A stretch of DNA of 64,000 nt from Novosphingobium sp. RL4 (GTDB taxonomy: Bacteria > Pseudomonadota > Alphaproteobacteria > Sphingomonadales > Sphingomonadaceae). Under the pieces are notes generated by a model. It was not told where the DNA came from. It ran no database searches and saw only the letters and a list, made by a program, of their open reading frames with translations. The translations under genes and the position numbers were made by a program. This document shows, one piece after another, positions 8,454 to 16,061 of the stretch (its first letter is position 1; every line of letters begins with the position of its first letter). The stretch covers positions 3,561,402 to 3,625,401 of the forward strand of contig NZ_CP141944.1 in the NCBI RefSeq assembly GCF_035658495.1. The letters are read 5' to 3'.

Positions 8454-9019
8454 TATTTCGAGGTTCCAGTATGACGTTTCCAGGGCGGCCTGTTCCAGAA
8501 GTCCAGCGCCATGCGGCCCACGAACTTGTGGTATTCGAGGAACAACGTGCCGAGGCTGGGATGCGAAGGCACCGCATCCTCAAGAACGGTGACGCCCTGC
8601 GGTAATTCGCGTGCAAGCTCGTAGGCGGCGCGGCGCATATGCCAGTCCGCCGTCACCAGCCGCACCGTGCGGGCCTTGCGGCGCCCCACCCAGTCCGCCG
8701 CCTCAAGCGCGTTGGAGCGGGTGTCGTAAGCTTCGTAGCCGAGCGTGATGCAGCACTTCATCAGCCGGTCGGGAATCTTGAATTCGGCAGCGAGTTCGCC
8801 GGGCCTCACTTCGCGGTCGACGCCGGAGATCAGCACGCGCGGGGCACGTCCGGCCTCCAGCACGGCCATGGCCCGTTCGATCCTTCCCCGGCTGCCGGTC
8901 AGCACGATCACCGCGTCGGTCTTTACCGCATCGTCCAGCGGCCCCGGAAGCGCGATGGCAAACCAGAGGAAACCGAACAGCCAGATCAGCAGCAGGAAGG
9001 CGGCGGTGCGACGGAACAT
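8453..9019 (-). CDS. YdcF/ElyC-type DUF218 membrane-anchored protein
   Basis: A 188-residue protein with one N-terminal transmembrane helix (FLLLIWLFGFLWFAIAL, ~8-24) and a periplasmic DUF218 domain: TDAVIVLTGSRGRIERAM, RVLISGVD, DTRSNALEAADW and LVTADWHMRRAAYEL are the four conserved blocks. Members include SanA, YdcF and ElyC, linked to envelope integrity and lipid-carrier metabolism. It sits between ftsX and a plsC gene, which fits an envelope role. The reaction is unknown. Confidence 0.87.
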   Translation of the reverse strand: MFRRTAAFLLLIWLFGFLWFAIALPGPLDDAVKTDAVIVLTGSRGRIERAMAVLEAGRAPRVLISGVDREVRPGELAAEFKIPDRLMKCCITLGYEAYDTRSNALEAADWVGRRKARTVRLVTADWHMRRAAYELARELPQGVTVLEDAVPSHPSLGTLFLEYHKFVGRMALDFWNRPPWKRHTGTSK

Positions 9020-9026
9020 GAGATGC

Positions 9027-9060
9027 CTATAGCGTCTTGTGCGTACTATAGCATCTTGCG
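9027..9060. repeat. Imperfect direct duplication of the ftsX 3' end
   Basis: CTATAGCGTCTTGTG (9027-9041) and CTATAGCATCTTGCG (9046-9060) match at 13 of 15 positions with a 19-base period. On the minus strand the second copy encodes the last ftsX codons and stop (R-K-M-L-stop); the first repeats them just beyond the stop (H-K-T-L-stop). It lies between ftsX and the DUF218 gene. Confidence 0.6.
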
Positions 9061-9972
9061 AAGTGCATGGAGCACGGTCAGCCGCGCGGTCAGCATCGCC
9101 AGCAGGGTGGAGAGCACCGGGACCAGCGCCAGCAGCAGCCAGTCGGTCCAGACCAGCGCGCCGCTGTCCACCAGTCCAGCCCCGAGCCCCGCGAAACGGC
9201 GGCCGAGCGACAGGATCACCACCAGCGCAAGCGCCAGCCCGACCGTTCCGCCGCCCGCCGCGTCATAGCCGATCGAACGCTGGAATACCTGCGCGACCTG
9301 GGTATCGGTTCCGCCCAGGAGATGGACTATCTCGATCGTGTCGCGATTGGCGCCCAGTGCAGAGCGCGCGGCCAGCAGGACCGCCGCGGCCAGCGCGCCT
9401 GCCAGCAGAACGACCAGCGAGATCGAGAGCACCTGCAGCGACAGCATCGCGTCGAATACCGGCTTCAGCCATGTCGACTGCGCATCCACCCGGGCGGAAG
9501 GCGCGGCGCGGACGAGAACCCGCTCGATCGCCGCAAGCCGGTCCGGGCTCGCCGCACCGTCGAGGCGCACGTCGATCAGCGCGGGAACCGGGATCGCCGC
9601 GCCGGTGGCAGCGGCGATCCCGCTGCCCAGCCAGGGTTCGATCAGGGCATCGAGTTCGGCCTGCGGAACCTGGCGAAGCCCGGCGACATGCGGCACGCGC
9701 TTGATCGCTTCGACCGCCGCCGCCGCTTCCCGGGCGCGAACGTCGTCACGCGGTTCGAGCACCTGCACCGTCACGCCGCCCTCGATTTCCGCGCGCGCGG
9801 AAGAGATGGCGTTGCCGAGCGCGAGCCCGGCGGCAAGCGCGATCGCCGTCATCGCCACCATGATCGCGATGACCCAGGGCATCGGCCCGGACATGCGGAT
9901 CTGCGGGATCAGTTCGGCCCCGCGCGCACCAAGGCGGCGCCATGCCATGCGCGGCATTCCTTCTGCGCTCAT
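9046..9972 (-). CDS. ftsX: Cell division protein FtsX
   Basis: A 308-residue permease-like partner of FtsE at the septum. A cytoplasmic N terminus is followed by TM1 (WVIAIMVAMTAIALAAGLAL, ~33-52), a periplasmic domain (~55-165) that in the family activates cell-wall hydrolases, and three more TM helices (SISLVVLLAGALAAAVLLA; TVGLALALVVILSL; WLLLALVPVLSTLLAML). NRDTIEIVHLLGGTDTQVA between TM2 and TM3 is the conserved FtsX cytoplasmic signature. Its ATG overlaps the ftsE stop by 4 bases. The extreme 3' end is imperfectly duplicated downstream. Confidence 0.94.
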   Translation of the reverse strand: MSAEGMPRMAWRRLGARGAELIPQIRMSGPMPWVIAIMVAMTAIALAAGLALGNAISSARAEIEGGVTVQVLEPRDDVRAREAAAAVEAIKRVPHVAGLRQVPQAELDALIEPWLGSGIAAATGAAIPVPALIDVRLDGAASPDRLAAIERVLVRAAPSARVDAQSTWLKPVFDAMLSLQVLSISLVVLLAGALAAAVLLAARSALGANRDTIEIVHLLGGTDTQVAQVFQRSIGYDAAGGGTVGLALALVVILSLGRRFAGLGAGLVDSGALVWTDWLLLALVPVLSTLLAMLTARLTVLHALRKML

Positions 9973-10682
9973 GTCAGTTGCCGCGGCGGGTAGCGCAGGG
10001 CCCCGGTGGGATCGGCCAGACGCCCGCGATCGAGCCGCATGATAAGGCTCTCGGGCACCTTGCGCAGCAGGTCCAGATCGTGCGTGGCGACCACCACGGT
10101 CGTGCCCTGCCGGTTGAGCATCTCGAACAGGCGCATCAACTTGAGCGCCATCTCGGGGTCGACGTTGCCGGTCGGCTCGTCCGCCACCAGCATCGCCGGA
10201 CGCGCGATCACGGCGCGGGCGATGGCGACGCGCTGCTGCTCACCGCCCGAAAGCGTGGCGGGACGCGCATCCATCCGCTCGGTCAGGCCGACCCATTCGA
10301 GAATGTCGCGGACCGGGCCGGCGATATCCTTCTCCTGGTGCCCCGCAACCCGCAGCGGCAAGGCCACGTTGTCGAACGCGGACAAGTGCGGGATCAGCCG
10401 GAAGTCCTGGAACACCACGCCGATCCGGCGGCGCAACATCGGCAACCGGCTGCGCGGCAGGGTGATGGCGTCCGTTCCGAACATGCGGATAGCGCCGCGC
10501 GAGGGGCGCTGGGCAAGATAGAGCAGCCGCAGCAGCGAAGTCTTGCCCGCGCCGCTGGCCCCGGTGAGAAAGTAAAACCGCCCCGGAAACAACGTGAAGG
10601 TCAGGTCGGACAGGATCTCCCGATCCGTGCCGTAACGCAGCCCGACATTGTCGAAATGGATGATTTCCCCGTCCGCGGTCAT
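9969..10682 (-). CDS. ftsE: Cell division ATP-binding protein FtsE
   Basis: A 237-residue ABC ATPase. Walker [10 protein letters not shown] (~41-49), Q-loop VFQDFRLI (~90-97), signature LSGGEQQRV (~144-152), Walker [10 protein letters not shown] (~164-172) and H-loop VVVATHD are all present and intact. It powers FtsX, to which it is coupled by a 4-base overlap. The start [14 protein letters not shown] is typical. The 156-base gap upstream is shared with the divergent zinc-ribbon gene and should carry both promoters. Confidence 0.96.
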   Translation of the reverse strand: MTADGEIIHFDNVGLRYGTDREILSDLTFTLFPGRFYFLTGASGAGKTSLLRLLYLAQRPSRGAIRMFGTDAITLPRSRLPMLRRRIGVVFQDFRLIPHLSAFDNVALPLRVAGHQEKDIAGPVRDILEWVGLTERMDARPATLSGGEQQRVAIARAVIARPAMLVADEPTGNVDPEMALKLMRLFEMLNRQGTTVVVATHDLDLLRKVPESLIMRLDRGRLADPTGALRYPPRQLT

Positions 10683-10838
10683 ACTCGTCTAATCGGTTTA
10701 CGGCCTGGCATGTTCGGGTCCGAACGGGCGACGAGACGCTATAGCGAGCATTGAATGTGGAAAAAAGGGCGTTCCGGCGTGTGCCCACAAGTCCATGTCT
10801 TGTCGCATGAGAGTCACTCGTGCTTATAGATTGCGATC

Positions 10839-11819
10839 ATGATAATCGCCTGCCCCGCCTGCTCTACGCGATATGCGGTCCCGGACAGCGCGCTGGGCGT
10901 GGACGGGCGCACGGTACGCTGCGCCAAGTGCCGCCACAGCTGGTTCCAGGAAGGCCCCGAAGCCGCAGCGGAAGAAGCCCCGGTTGCGCAAGGGGCAGCA
11001 GGCACAGTTGCCGCACCGCCTCCTCCTCCCCCCGCGCAGCAAGCGCCGGTAGCGCCGCCACGGCCTGCCGCGCCGCCGCCGGTCCAGCCGGCTCCCGCGC
11101 AGGCCGCCCCCATTCAGGCACCCCCCGTGCAGGCCGCCCCGGTGCAGGCCCCGCCGCCGCGCGAAGCCATTCGCGTGCCCGGCCGCGCCCCCGGCCGCGA
11201 AGCGAGCGCTGCCGACATTCCCGGCACCCGCCCCGCAAGCACGCCGACCGATGAGGCCGGCCCGCTTTCCGCGCCCACGCAGGCGCCGCAGCCCGCGCGC
11301 AAGCCCGCGCCGATCTACGACGATACGACAAGCGTCCATTATGCGGACGAAAACGCGTCGAACTTCGATTTCTCGCCGCCGTTCCGCCCGCGCCGCAACT
11401 GGACGCGGATCGCGACGCTCGGCTCGGCGATCTTCGCGGTCGTGACCCTAGGCCTTACCGGCGCCGTCGCCTGGGGCGGCCTGCCGGACTGGCTGCCGAT
11501 CCCGCGCCAGACCTTCTCTCCCGCCCAGCCCGACCTCCAGCTCGATTTCCCGCGCAAGCGGCAGGACCGCAAGCCCCTGCCCGACGGCACCGAATTCTTC
11601 TCGGTCAGCGGCACCATCAGCAATATCGGCAGCGAGGCCCGCTACGTGCCCTCGCTACTGGTCGTGCTGCGCGACAAGCGCGACCGCATCGTCTACGAAA
11701 AGGAAGTCGTCCCCTCGAAGCGCAAGCTCGCGCCGGGAGAGGCGATCACCGTCAACGAAGCGCTGACCGACATTCCCAAGGCAGCATCGGCCGCAGAGAT
11801 CGGCTGGAAGCCCGACTGA
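10839..11819 (+). CDS. Zinc-ribbon (MJ0042-type) single-pass membrane protein with DUF3426-like tail
   Basis: A 326-residue protein. The N-terminal zinc ribbon CPACSTRYAVPDSAL...VRCAKC (Cys pairs at ~5/8 and ~29/32) is the MJ0042/zinc_ribbon_5 module. A Pro/Ala/Gln-rich, low-complexity linker (~45-165) follows, then a predicted TM helix (LGSAIFAVVTLGLTGAVAWGGL, ~196-217) and a C-terminal domain (FFSVSGTISNIGSEARYVPSL) resembling DUF3426. So it has a cytosolic metal-binding head, a flexible tether and a periplasmic beta domain. Such proteins are common next to ftsEX in sphingomonads; the function is unknown. It is divergent from ftsE. Confidence 0.85.
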   Translation: MIIACPACSTRYAVPDSALGVDGRTVRCAKCRHSWFQEGPEAAAEEAPVAQGAAGTVAAPPPPPPAQQAPVAPPRPAAPPPVQPAPAQAAPIQAPPVQAAPVQAPPPREAIRVPGRAPGREASAADIPGTRPASTPTDEAGPLSAPTQAPQPARKPAPIYDDTTSVHYADENASNFDFSPPFRPRRNWTRIATLGSAIFAVVTLGLTGAVAWGGLPDWLPIPRQTFSPAQPDLQLDFPRKRQDRKPLPDGTEFFSVSGTISNIGSEARYVPSLLVVLRDKRDRIVYEKEVVPSKRKLAPGEAITVNEALTDIPKAASAAEIGWKPD

Positions 11820-11827
11820 GGCGGGCC

Positions 11828-11846
11828 GGCTCACCCCGCGTGAGCC
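11828..11846 (+). terminator. Hairpin 9 bases after the zinc-ribbon gene stop
   Basis: GGCTCAC (11828-11834), loop CCCGC, GTGAGCC (11840-11846). A second hairpin, CCTGCA-CTTTT-TGCAGG, lies at 11874-11890. Neither has a clean T-tract. They are the only structures seen in the first part of the 312-base gap 11820-12131, whose second half is AT-rich and carries the tRNA-Leu promoter. Confidence 0.45.
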
Positions 11847-12057
11847 CGGGCTCCTTTGCAGCGCCGCACCGGCCCTGCACTTTTTGCAGGATTTCGCTTA
11901 CCTGTTCGCCGCCATGCGCGGCCCGCTTCACCATGCCGTGACGCGGCCCGATCCGGCCATGCACCCGCATCAAATCGGCCGAGCCACGCAAATCCGCCAT
12001 AAATTCCGTGCGGTGCAAAAAAATTCGCTCTTTTTGAAAATAATTGGCCGAAGCCAC

Positions 12058-12091
12058 TTGCCGGGTCAGGAACCCTTTGCTAGTGGCGCGC
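12058..12091 (+). promoter_or_regulatory. tRNA-Leu promoter with GC-rich discriminator
   Basis: TTGCCG (12058-12063), 15 bases, then GCTAGTGGCGCGC (12079-12091), 53 bases before the tRNA 5' end. The identical 13-mer GCTAGTGGCGCGC with TTGCGG at the same 15-base spacing precedes the tRNA-Gly genes (32646-32679). It resembles the alphaproteobacterial housekeeping consensus with a GCTA-type -10. The GGCGCGC after it is a G+C discriminator of the kind associated with stringent control of stable RNA. Confidence 0.7.
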
Positions 12092-12131
12092 TCCTGCCAC
12101 GGGGCGGCTTCGAAGCCCCCCCGGTGATTTA

Positions 12132-12218
12132 GCGGTCATGGCGGAATTGGTAGACGCGCAACGTTGAGGTCGTTGTGGGCGAAAGCCCGTGGAAGTTCGA
12201 GTCTTCTTGACCGCACCA
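12132..12218 (+). tRNA. tRNA-Leu (anticodon GAG)
   Basis: An 87-base class II tRNA. The 7-bp acceptor stem GCGGTCA/TGACCGC is perfect, followed by A and encoded CCA (12216-12218). The anticodon stem CAACG/CGTTG (12159-12163/12171-12175) encloses loop TTGAGGT with anticodon GAG at 12166-12168. The long variable arm (TGGGCGAAAGCCCG) and T-arm GTTCGAGTC are present. It decodes CUC/CUU. Confidence 0.97.
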
Positions 12219-12246
12219 TCACTCTCGCAAGAGATCTGGTAAAGCC

Positions 12247-12272
12247 TTCGGGCCCCCGCAAGGGGGCCCGAA
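12247..12272 (+). terminator. tRNA-Leu terminator hairpin
   Basis: A perfect 11-bp stem TTCGGGCCCCC / GGGGGCCCGAA with a GCAA tetraloop (12258-12261), 29 bases after the tRNA. It is very stable, though the following bases (agtcgtttgg) are not a continuous T-run. Confidence 0.75.
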
Positions 12273-12295
12273 AGTCGTTTGGGGCCTTGAAAATA

Positions 12296-12330
12296 CGGTC
12301 CGGGAAAAAACGGTCCGGGAAAAAACGGAT
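12296..12330. repeat. Tandem 15-base repeat
   Basis: The unit CGGTCCGGGAAAAAA occurs at 12296-12310 and 12311-12325, followed by the partial CGGAT. It lies in the gap between tRNA-Leu and the nucleotidyltransferase gene and is not part of any recognised gene. Confidence 0.75.
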
Positions 12331-12416
12331 CCGCACGACCCGGCCTCCGCCGATCGGCCACTGCCATCCCGCACTTCGATCAGGCGCCTGAAATCCAGGC
12401 TACCCGAGCACCCTTT

Positions 12417-13289
12417 TCAGGCTACGGCGCGCGCTGTCGGCCTGGCGGTCTTGCCGGGCGTTTCCGGCGGCAGTTCGCCCAGCAGGTCCCGCACCACTGC
12501 ATATGTCCGGTCATTGTCCACGTCGATCGCCTGGGTGCCGTCGGCCATGACCACGGCGCGCACGCGCAGCCGCAGGCGGCGCGAAGCCCGCACCACCGCA
12601 CCCGAAAGCGTCTCCAGCCGCAGCTTGACCATGAGCAGCCCGGCAAGGCCCAGTGCCCGCCAGATCCGGGCGCCCTCGCGGTCGGAGGCGCCCCGGCCGC
12701 GAAACACGTCAACCGCGTGGACGAAACGCGTCCCCGCCATGCCATAAAGGTCGCACGCCGCGAACTCGCCGTCGCGCAAGGCTATATAGCTGCGCAGCGC
12801 ATTGGGATGCGCGGCTTCCACCGCCTCGCGCCGGGCCAGCGCGAAAGTGACATCGCAGCTTTCCAGCGCATCGGCCATGGCGTCGATCGATTCCGCGCTG
12901 AGCAGGGCGTGGTCGGCGGTGGTGACGAGCAGCGGGCCATCCCAGTCCTCCGCCGCCGCGCGCACGCTTGCCGCGATATCCTGCCGCGCTTCCACCAGCG
13001 CCACGCTGCCGCGCCCCGGCAGCCGCGTCAGCACGTCCCACACCGGGTCGAACGCCTCCCGCTCCACGCAGACCGCAAGGCTGGCGACGCGGGGATGCTG
13101 CGCCGCCGTCTGCAGCACATGGGCGATGAGCGGCCGCCCCGCCAGCGGCACGAGGCAGCGGTGCCTTTCGCCGAAACGCTCTGCCAGTGGATCGATTCCG
13201 CCGGGGCCGAGGCCATGCCCCGCCAGCACCACCAGCCGCAGGGGCAGGCGCTCGATACCGTCGCTATCAGGAGAAACCGGTGAAGCCAT
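12417..13289 (-). CDS. NTP-transferase (MobA-like) domain protein
   Basis: About 290 residues from the ATG at 13289. The nucleotidyltransferase fold starts at LRLVVLAGHGLGPGGIDPLAERF, a degenerate version of the LAGG.S.R.G nucleotide-binding loop. CLVPLAGRPLIAHVL is the conserved sugar/cofactor strand and LLVTTADHALL the D-x-D-like metal site. The C-terminal region (DGTQAIDVDNDRTYAVV) is typical of a sphingomonad family annotated as GTP:molybdopterin-guanylyltransferase-like; the exact substrate is unknown. The frame extends to a GTG at 13382 without homology, and an ATG at 13358 is also possible. It is divergent from the HerA-like gene. Confidence 0.8.
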   Translation of the reverse strand: MASPVSPDSDGIERLPLRLVVLAGHGLGPGGIDPLAERFGERHRCLVPLAGRPLIAHVLQTAAQHPRVASLAVCVEREAFDPVWDVLTRLPGRGSVALVEARQDIAASVRAAAEDWDGPLLVTTADHALLSAESIDAMADALESCDVTFALARREAVEAAHPNALRSYIALRDGEFAACDLYGMAGTRFVHAVDVFRGRGASDREGARIWRALGLAGLLMVKLRLETLSGAVVRASRRLRLRVRAVVMADGTQAIDVDNDRTYAVVRDLLGELPPETPGKTARPTARAVA

Positions 13290-13446
13290 AATCTGCGTCG
13301 CTATGCCGCGCGCGTGTGACAGCCCCGTGACCGGCGCGGAAATCCGCGATTTTCGCATGACGCGCCGCAAGCCGATGCGCACAAGCTATGGATAAAGCCG
13401 CAGCATTGCCTTGCCTCTCGCGCCCGGCTTGCGCAAGGCATGCGGC

Positions 13447-14925
13447 GTGAGCGCGAATATCGTGATCGGCCAGACCCCGCAGGGCGAGTCGATCGAAATC
13501 GACATCAAGGAACTTCTGGCGACCCGCCTGCTGGTGCAGGGCAATTCCGGGTCCGGCAAGTCGCACCTGCTGCGCCGCCTGCTCGAGGAGAGCGCCTCCA
13601 TCGTGCAACAGGTGGTGATCGACCCCGAGGGAGACTTCGTCAGCCTGGCCGAGGAATTCGGCCATGTCGTGATCGACGGCGCCGCCTATGCGGAAGGCGA
13701 GATCGTCCGGCTGGGCGCGCGCATCCGCGAACACCGCGCCTCGGTCGTCCTCGCGCTCGACGAGCTTGAGATCGACCAGCAGATGAAATGCGCCGCGCAG
13801 TTCCTCAACGCCATGTTCGATGCCCCGCGCGAACAGTGGTATCCCGCGCTGGTCGTGGTGGACGAGGCGCAGATGTTCGCCCCCGCCGCCGCCGGCGAAG
13901 TGTCCGAGGAGGCGCGCCGCGTCAGCCTCGCGGCGATGACGAACCTGATGTGCCGGGGCCGCAAGCGCGGCCTTGCCGGGGTCATCGCCACCCAGCGCCT
14001 CGCCAAGCTGGCCAAGAACGTGGCGGCCGAAGCCTCGAACTTCCTGATGGGCCGCACCTTCCTCGACATCGACATGATCCGCGCCGCCGACCTGCTGGGC
14101 ATGGAGCGCCGCCAGGCGGAACAGATCCGCGACCTGGCGCGCGGCCAGTTCCTCGGCCTCGGCCCGGCGATCAGCCGCCGCCCGGTGGCGGTGAACATCG
14201 GCACGGTCCTGACCGGTGCCAAGTCGGTCACCCCCGGCCTCACCCCGTTGCCCACGGCGACCACCGAGGAACTGCGCGAACTGCTGCACGACAATCTCCA
14301 CGTCGAGCCGGAACGCCCCGATTTTCCGCGTCCCGCCCCGCGCCCCGCGATCGACGTCGAGGAACTGAGCGAATCGATCGCGCACGGCCCCTCCGCCGGC
14401 CCGTCTTCCGCACCGCCGCCGCGCCCCGAACGGCCCGAGCCGGAGCCGGAAGAAAACCGGGCGGCCATGCTCGAAATCCTGAACACCATGGCGCAGGACC
14501 CGGATTGCACGTTCCAGTCCGCGACCACGCTGTTCCAGGACTTCACCATTCGCTGCCGCATGAAGGGCATCTCGGTGCGCGGGCTCGATGCGACGATGTT
14601 CCGCCGCGGTTTCGCCGCCGCCATCGCCGGTATCGAGGACCCCGACGACGAACGCTGGTTCGATCTGGTCAACCTTGCCAAGCACGTTCCCGACGATGCG
14701 CTGGCGCCGTTCTACATGATCGCGCGCGCCGCCATGAACGACGAGCCCTGCCCAGACGACATGGTCCTGGCCCGCGTCTACGGCACCAGCAGCCCCCGCC
14801 GCGTGCAGCGCCTGCTGGACTATCTGGAAAAGGACGGGCTCATCGTCGTGCGCACGGACTTTTCGGGCAAGCGTTCGGTCGGACTGCCCGATCTCGGGGT
14901 TACAACCGCGCCCGTCGAGGGGTAA
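13447..14925 (+). CDS. HerA/DUF87-type P-loop ATPase
   Basis: A 492-residue ATPase. MSANIVIGQTPQGESIEID is followed by Walker A VQGNSGSGKSHL (~30-41), the strand VVIDPEGDF, and Walker B ALVVVDEAQMF (~138-148). GRKRGLAGVIATQRLAKLAKNV is the sensor and arginine-finger region of HerA/VirB4-like motor proteins. After a Pro-rich linker (~300-340) comes a C-terminal helical domain ending in a winged-helix-like part (RRVQRLLDYLEKDGLIVV). The GTG at 13447 is preferred over a TTG at 13411. HerA proteins act with a nuclease (NurA), but none is adjacent; the followers are two small genes. DNA handling is inferred. Confidence 0.85.
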   Translation: MSANIVIGQTPQGESIEIDIKELLATRLLVQGNSGSGKSHLLRRLLEESASIVQQVVIDPEGDFVSLAEEFGHVVIDGAAYAEGEIVRLGARIREHRASVVLALDELEIDQQMKCAAQFLNAMFDAPREQWYPALVVVDEAQMFAPAAAGEVSEEARRVSLAAMTNLMCRGRKRGLAGVIATQRLAKLAKNVAAEASNFLMGRTFLDIDMIRAADLLGMERRQAEQIRDLARGQFLGLGPAISRRPVAVNIGTVLTGAKSVTPGLTPLPTATTEELRELLHDNLHVEPERPDFPRPAPRPAIDVEELSESIAHGPSAGPSSAPPPRPERPEPEPEENRAAMLEILNTMAQDPDCTFQSATTLFQDFTIRCRMKGISVRGLDATMFRRGFAAAIAGIEDPDDERWFDLVNLAKHVPDDALAPFYMIARAAMNDEPCPDDMVLARVYGTSSPRRVQRLLDYLEKDGLIVVRTDFSGKRSVGLPDLGVTTAPVEG

Positions 14926-14934
14926 AAGGCCGTC

Positions 14935-15126
14935 ATGGCCGAGATCATCAACCTTCGCATGGCCCGCAAGGCCAAGGCGCGCGACGCCGCCCGGACCCAG
15001 GCGGACACCGCCCGCGCGCAGCATGGCCGCACCAAGCACGAACGCCGGGCGACCGAGGCGGAAATCACGCGTCTGGGCCGCATCGTGGACGGTGCCAGGC
15101 GAACCCCGGAACAAGGCGAAGACTGA
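14935..15126 (+). CDS. DUF4169 family small protein
   Basis: A 63-residue, very basic protein: MAEIINLRMARKAKARDAA ... AQHGRTKHERRATEAE, matching the DUF4169 pattern of an N-terminal EI(I/V)NLR..RK segment and an FGRTK-like element. Predicted to be a single long charged helix. Found widely in alphaproteobacteria with no known role. It lies 9 bases after the HerA-like ATPase and overlaps the next gene by one base (TGATG). Confidence 0.8.
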   Translation: MAEIINLRMARKAKARDAARTQADTARAQHGRTKHERRATEAEITRLGRIVDGARRTPEQGED

Positions 15127-15332
15127 TGCGCACGACTTATCTCGACGCCACGGTGCGCCTGTACCACCTCGATTCCGGCCCGGACGGCGGCGCCGCCAGC
15201 ACGCTGTTCTACGGCACCCTGGCCGAGGCCATGGACATGGCCGCCCGGCAACCCGAAGAGGTGCAGGACGGCCTGTTCATCGCCACCGACAATGACGTGG
15301 TGGCCTATGTCGATCTGATCGAGGGCTGGTAG
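15126..15332 (+). CDS. Conserved 68-residue hypothetical protein
   Basis: Starts at the ATG overlapping the DUF4169 stop. MRTTYLDATVRLYHLDSG ... LFIATDNDVVAYVDLIEGW; small, acidic at the C terminus, and predicted soluble alpha/beta. The coupling by TGATG and the codon usage support a real gene. I do not recognise the family. Operon with the HerA-like ATPase and DUF4169 is inferred from spacing. Confidence 0.7.
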   Translation: MRTTYLDATVRLYHLDSGPDGGAASTLFYGTLAEAMDMAARQPEEVQDGLFIATDNDVVAYVDLIEGW

Positions 15333-15336
15333 AAAC

Positions 15337-15828
15337 TCAGAACCGCGCCTGAAGGCCGGCCGCCAGATAGTGGTCGCCGATATTGCCCTTCACGTCGATG
15401 CGCGGAAGGATCGGCATGGAGACCGTGCCGTAGGCCCGCAGGTCGTCACCGATCAGCCGCGCGCCGACACCCAGGCCGAGCGACATCGGCAGGCGGTACA
15501 TCGCCTCTACCTTTCCAAAGAACCTGGTGCCGGAATTGTCGCACTTGCCGTCGGAAACCTGCGCGCCGCTGCTGCGGTTGAAGCACTGCGAATCGTCCGT
15601 GAAGTAGCCGGGATGGTCGCGGTGGTGGAAGAACACGCCCGCGCCGGGCGTGATGCTGAAGCCGCCGTCCTGGATCACCGGCACGCCGATCGCCAGTTCG
15701 CCGCCCCAGTCCCCTTCCGCGCGGGCCACGTTGGCCTCGGCCGTCACTTTCGCGGCGGCGGGCGTGGCAGCGGCGAACAGCGCGGCCGGAGCGACGACGG
15801 CGGCAAGCGCGGCAAGACGGATTTTCAT
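15337..15828 (-). CDS. Small outer-membrane beta-barrel-like protein
   Basis: A 163-residue secreted protein. The signal peptide MKIRLAALAAVVAPAALFAAATPAAA is followed by alternating amphipathic strands and a C-terminal Phe (GLQARF), the usual outer-membrane insertion signal. One cysteine pair (QCFNR...GKCDN) may form a disulfide in a loop. A good ribosome site AAGGACATATC precedes the ATG at 15828; the frame extends upstream without signal-peptide character. Probably a small barrel of unknown function, common in sphingomonads. It is convergent with the 68-residue gene 4 bases away. Confidence 0.72.
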   Translation of the reverse strand: MKIRLAALAAVVAPAALFAAATPAAAKVTAEANVARAEGDWGGELAIGVPVIQDGGFSITPGAGVFFHHRDHPGYFTDDSQCFNRSSGAQVSDGKCDNSGTRFFGKVEAMYRLPMSLGLGVGARLIGDDLRAYGTVSMPILPRIDVKGNIGDHYLAAGLQARF

Positions 15829-16061
15829 GATATGTCCTTGAATTGCGATATCTGGAATTCTCTGCCGAGGCGTAGGATTCCGGCAGGGTAAAGCGCAAGA
15901 CGGGCCGATTCGTTCCAACCCGGACAGGGCTCGATCCATCCCGCGCCGCCGGGCCGGAACGGTGCGGTTACTCCAAAGAGACGTACCCGAAACGGATCGC
16001 GGCGCTTGCGGCGACAGGTGGCGGCAGGCAGACTTTCCCGGTCACACCGCAAGGAAACGGC

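Noticed and set aside
13267..15114. Very long open frames antisense to real genes (for example 615 codons opposite the HerA-like gene, similar ones opposite PBP1A and murJ)
   Set aside because: They are mirror frames of GC-rich coding sequence, full of Arg, His and Gly, without domains, and lie opposite genes with intact motifs.
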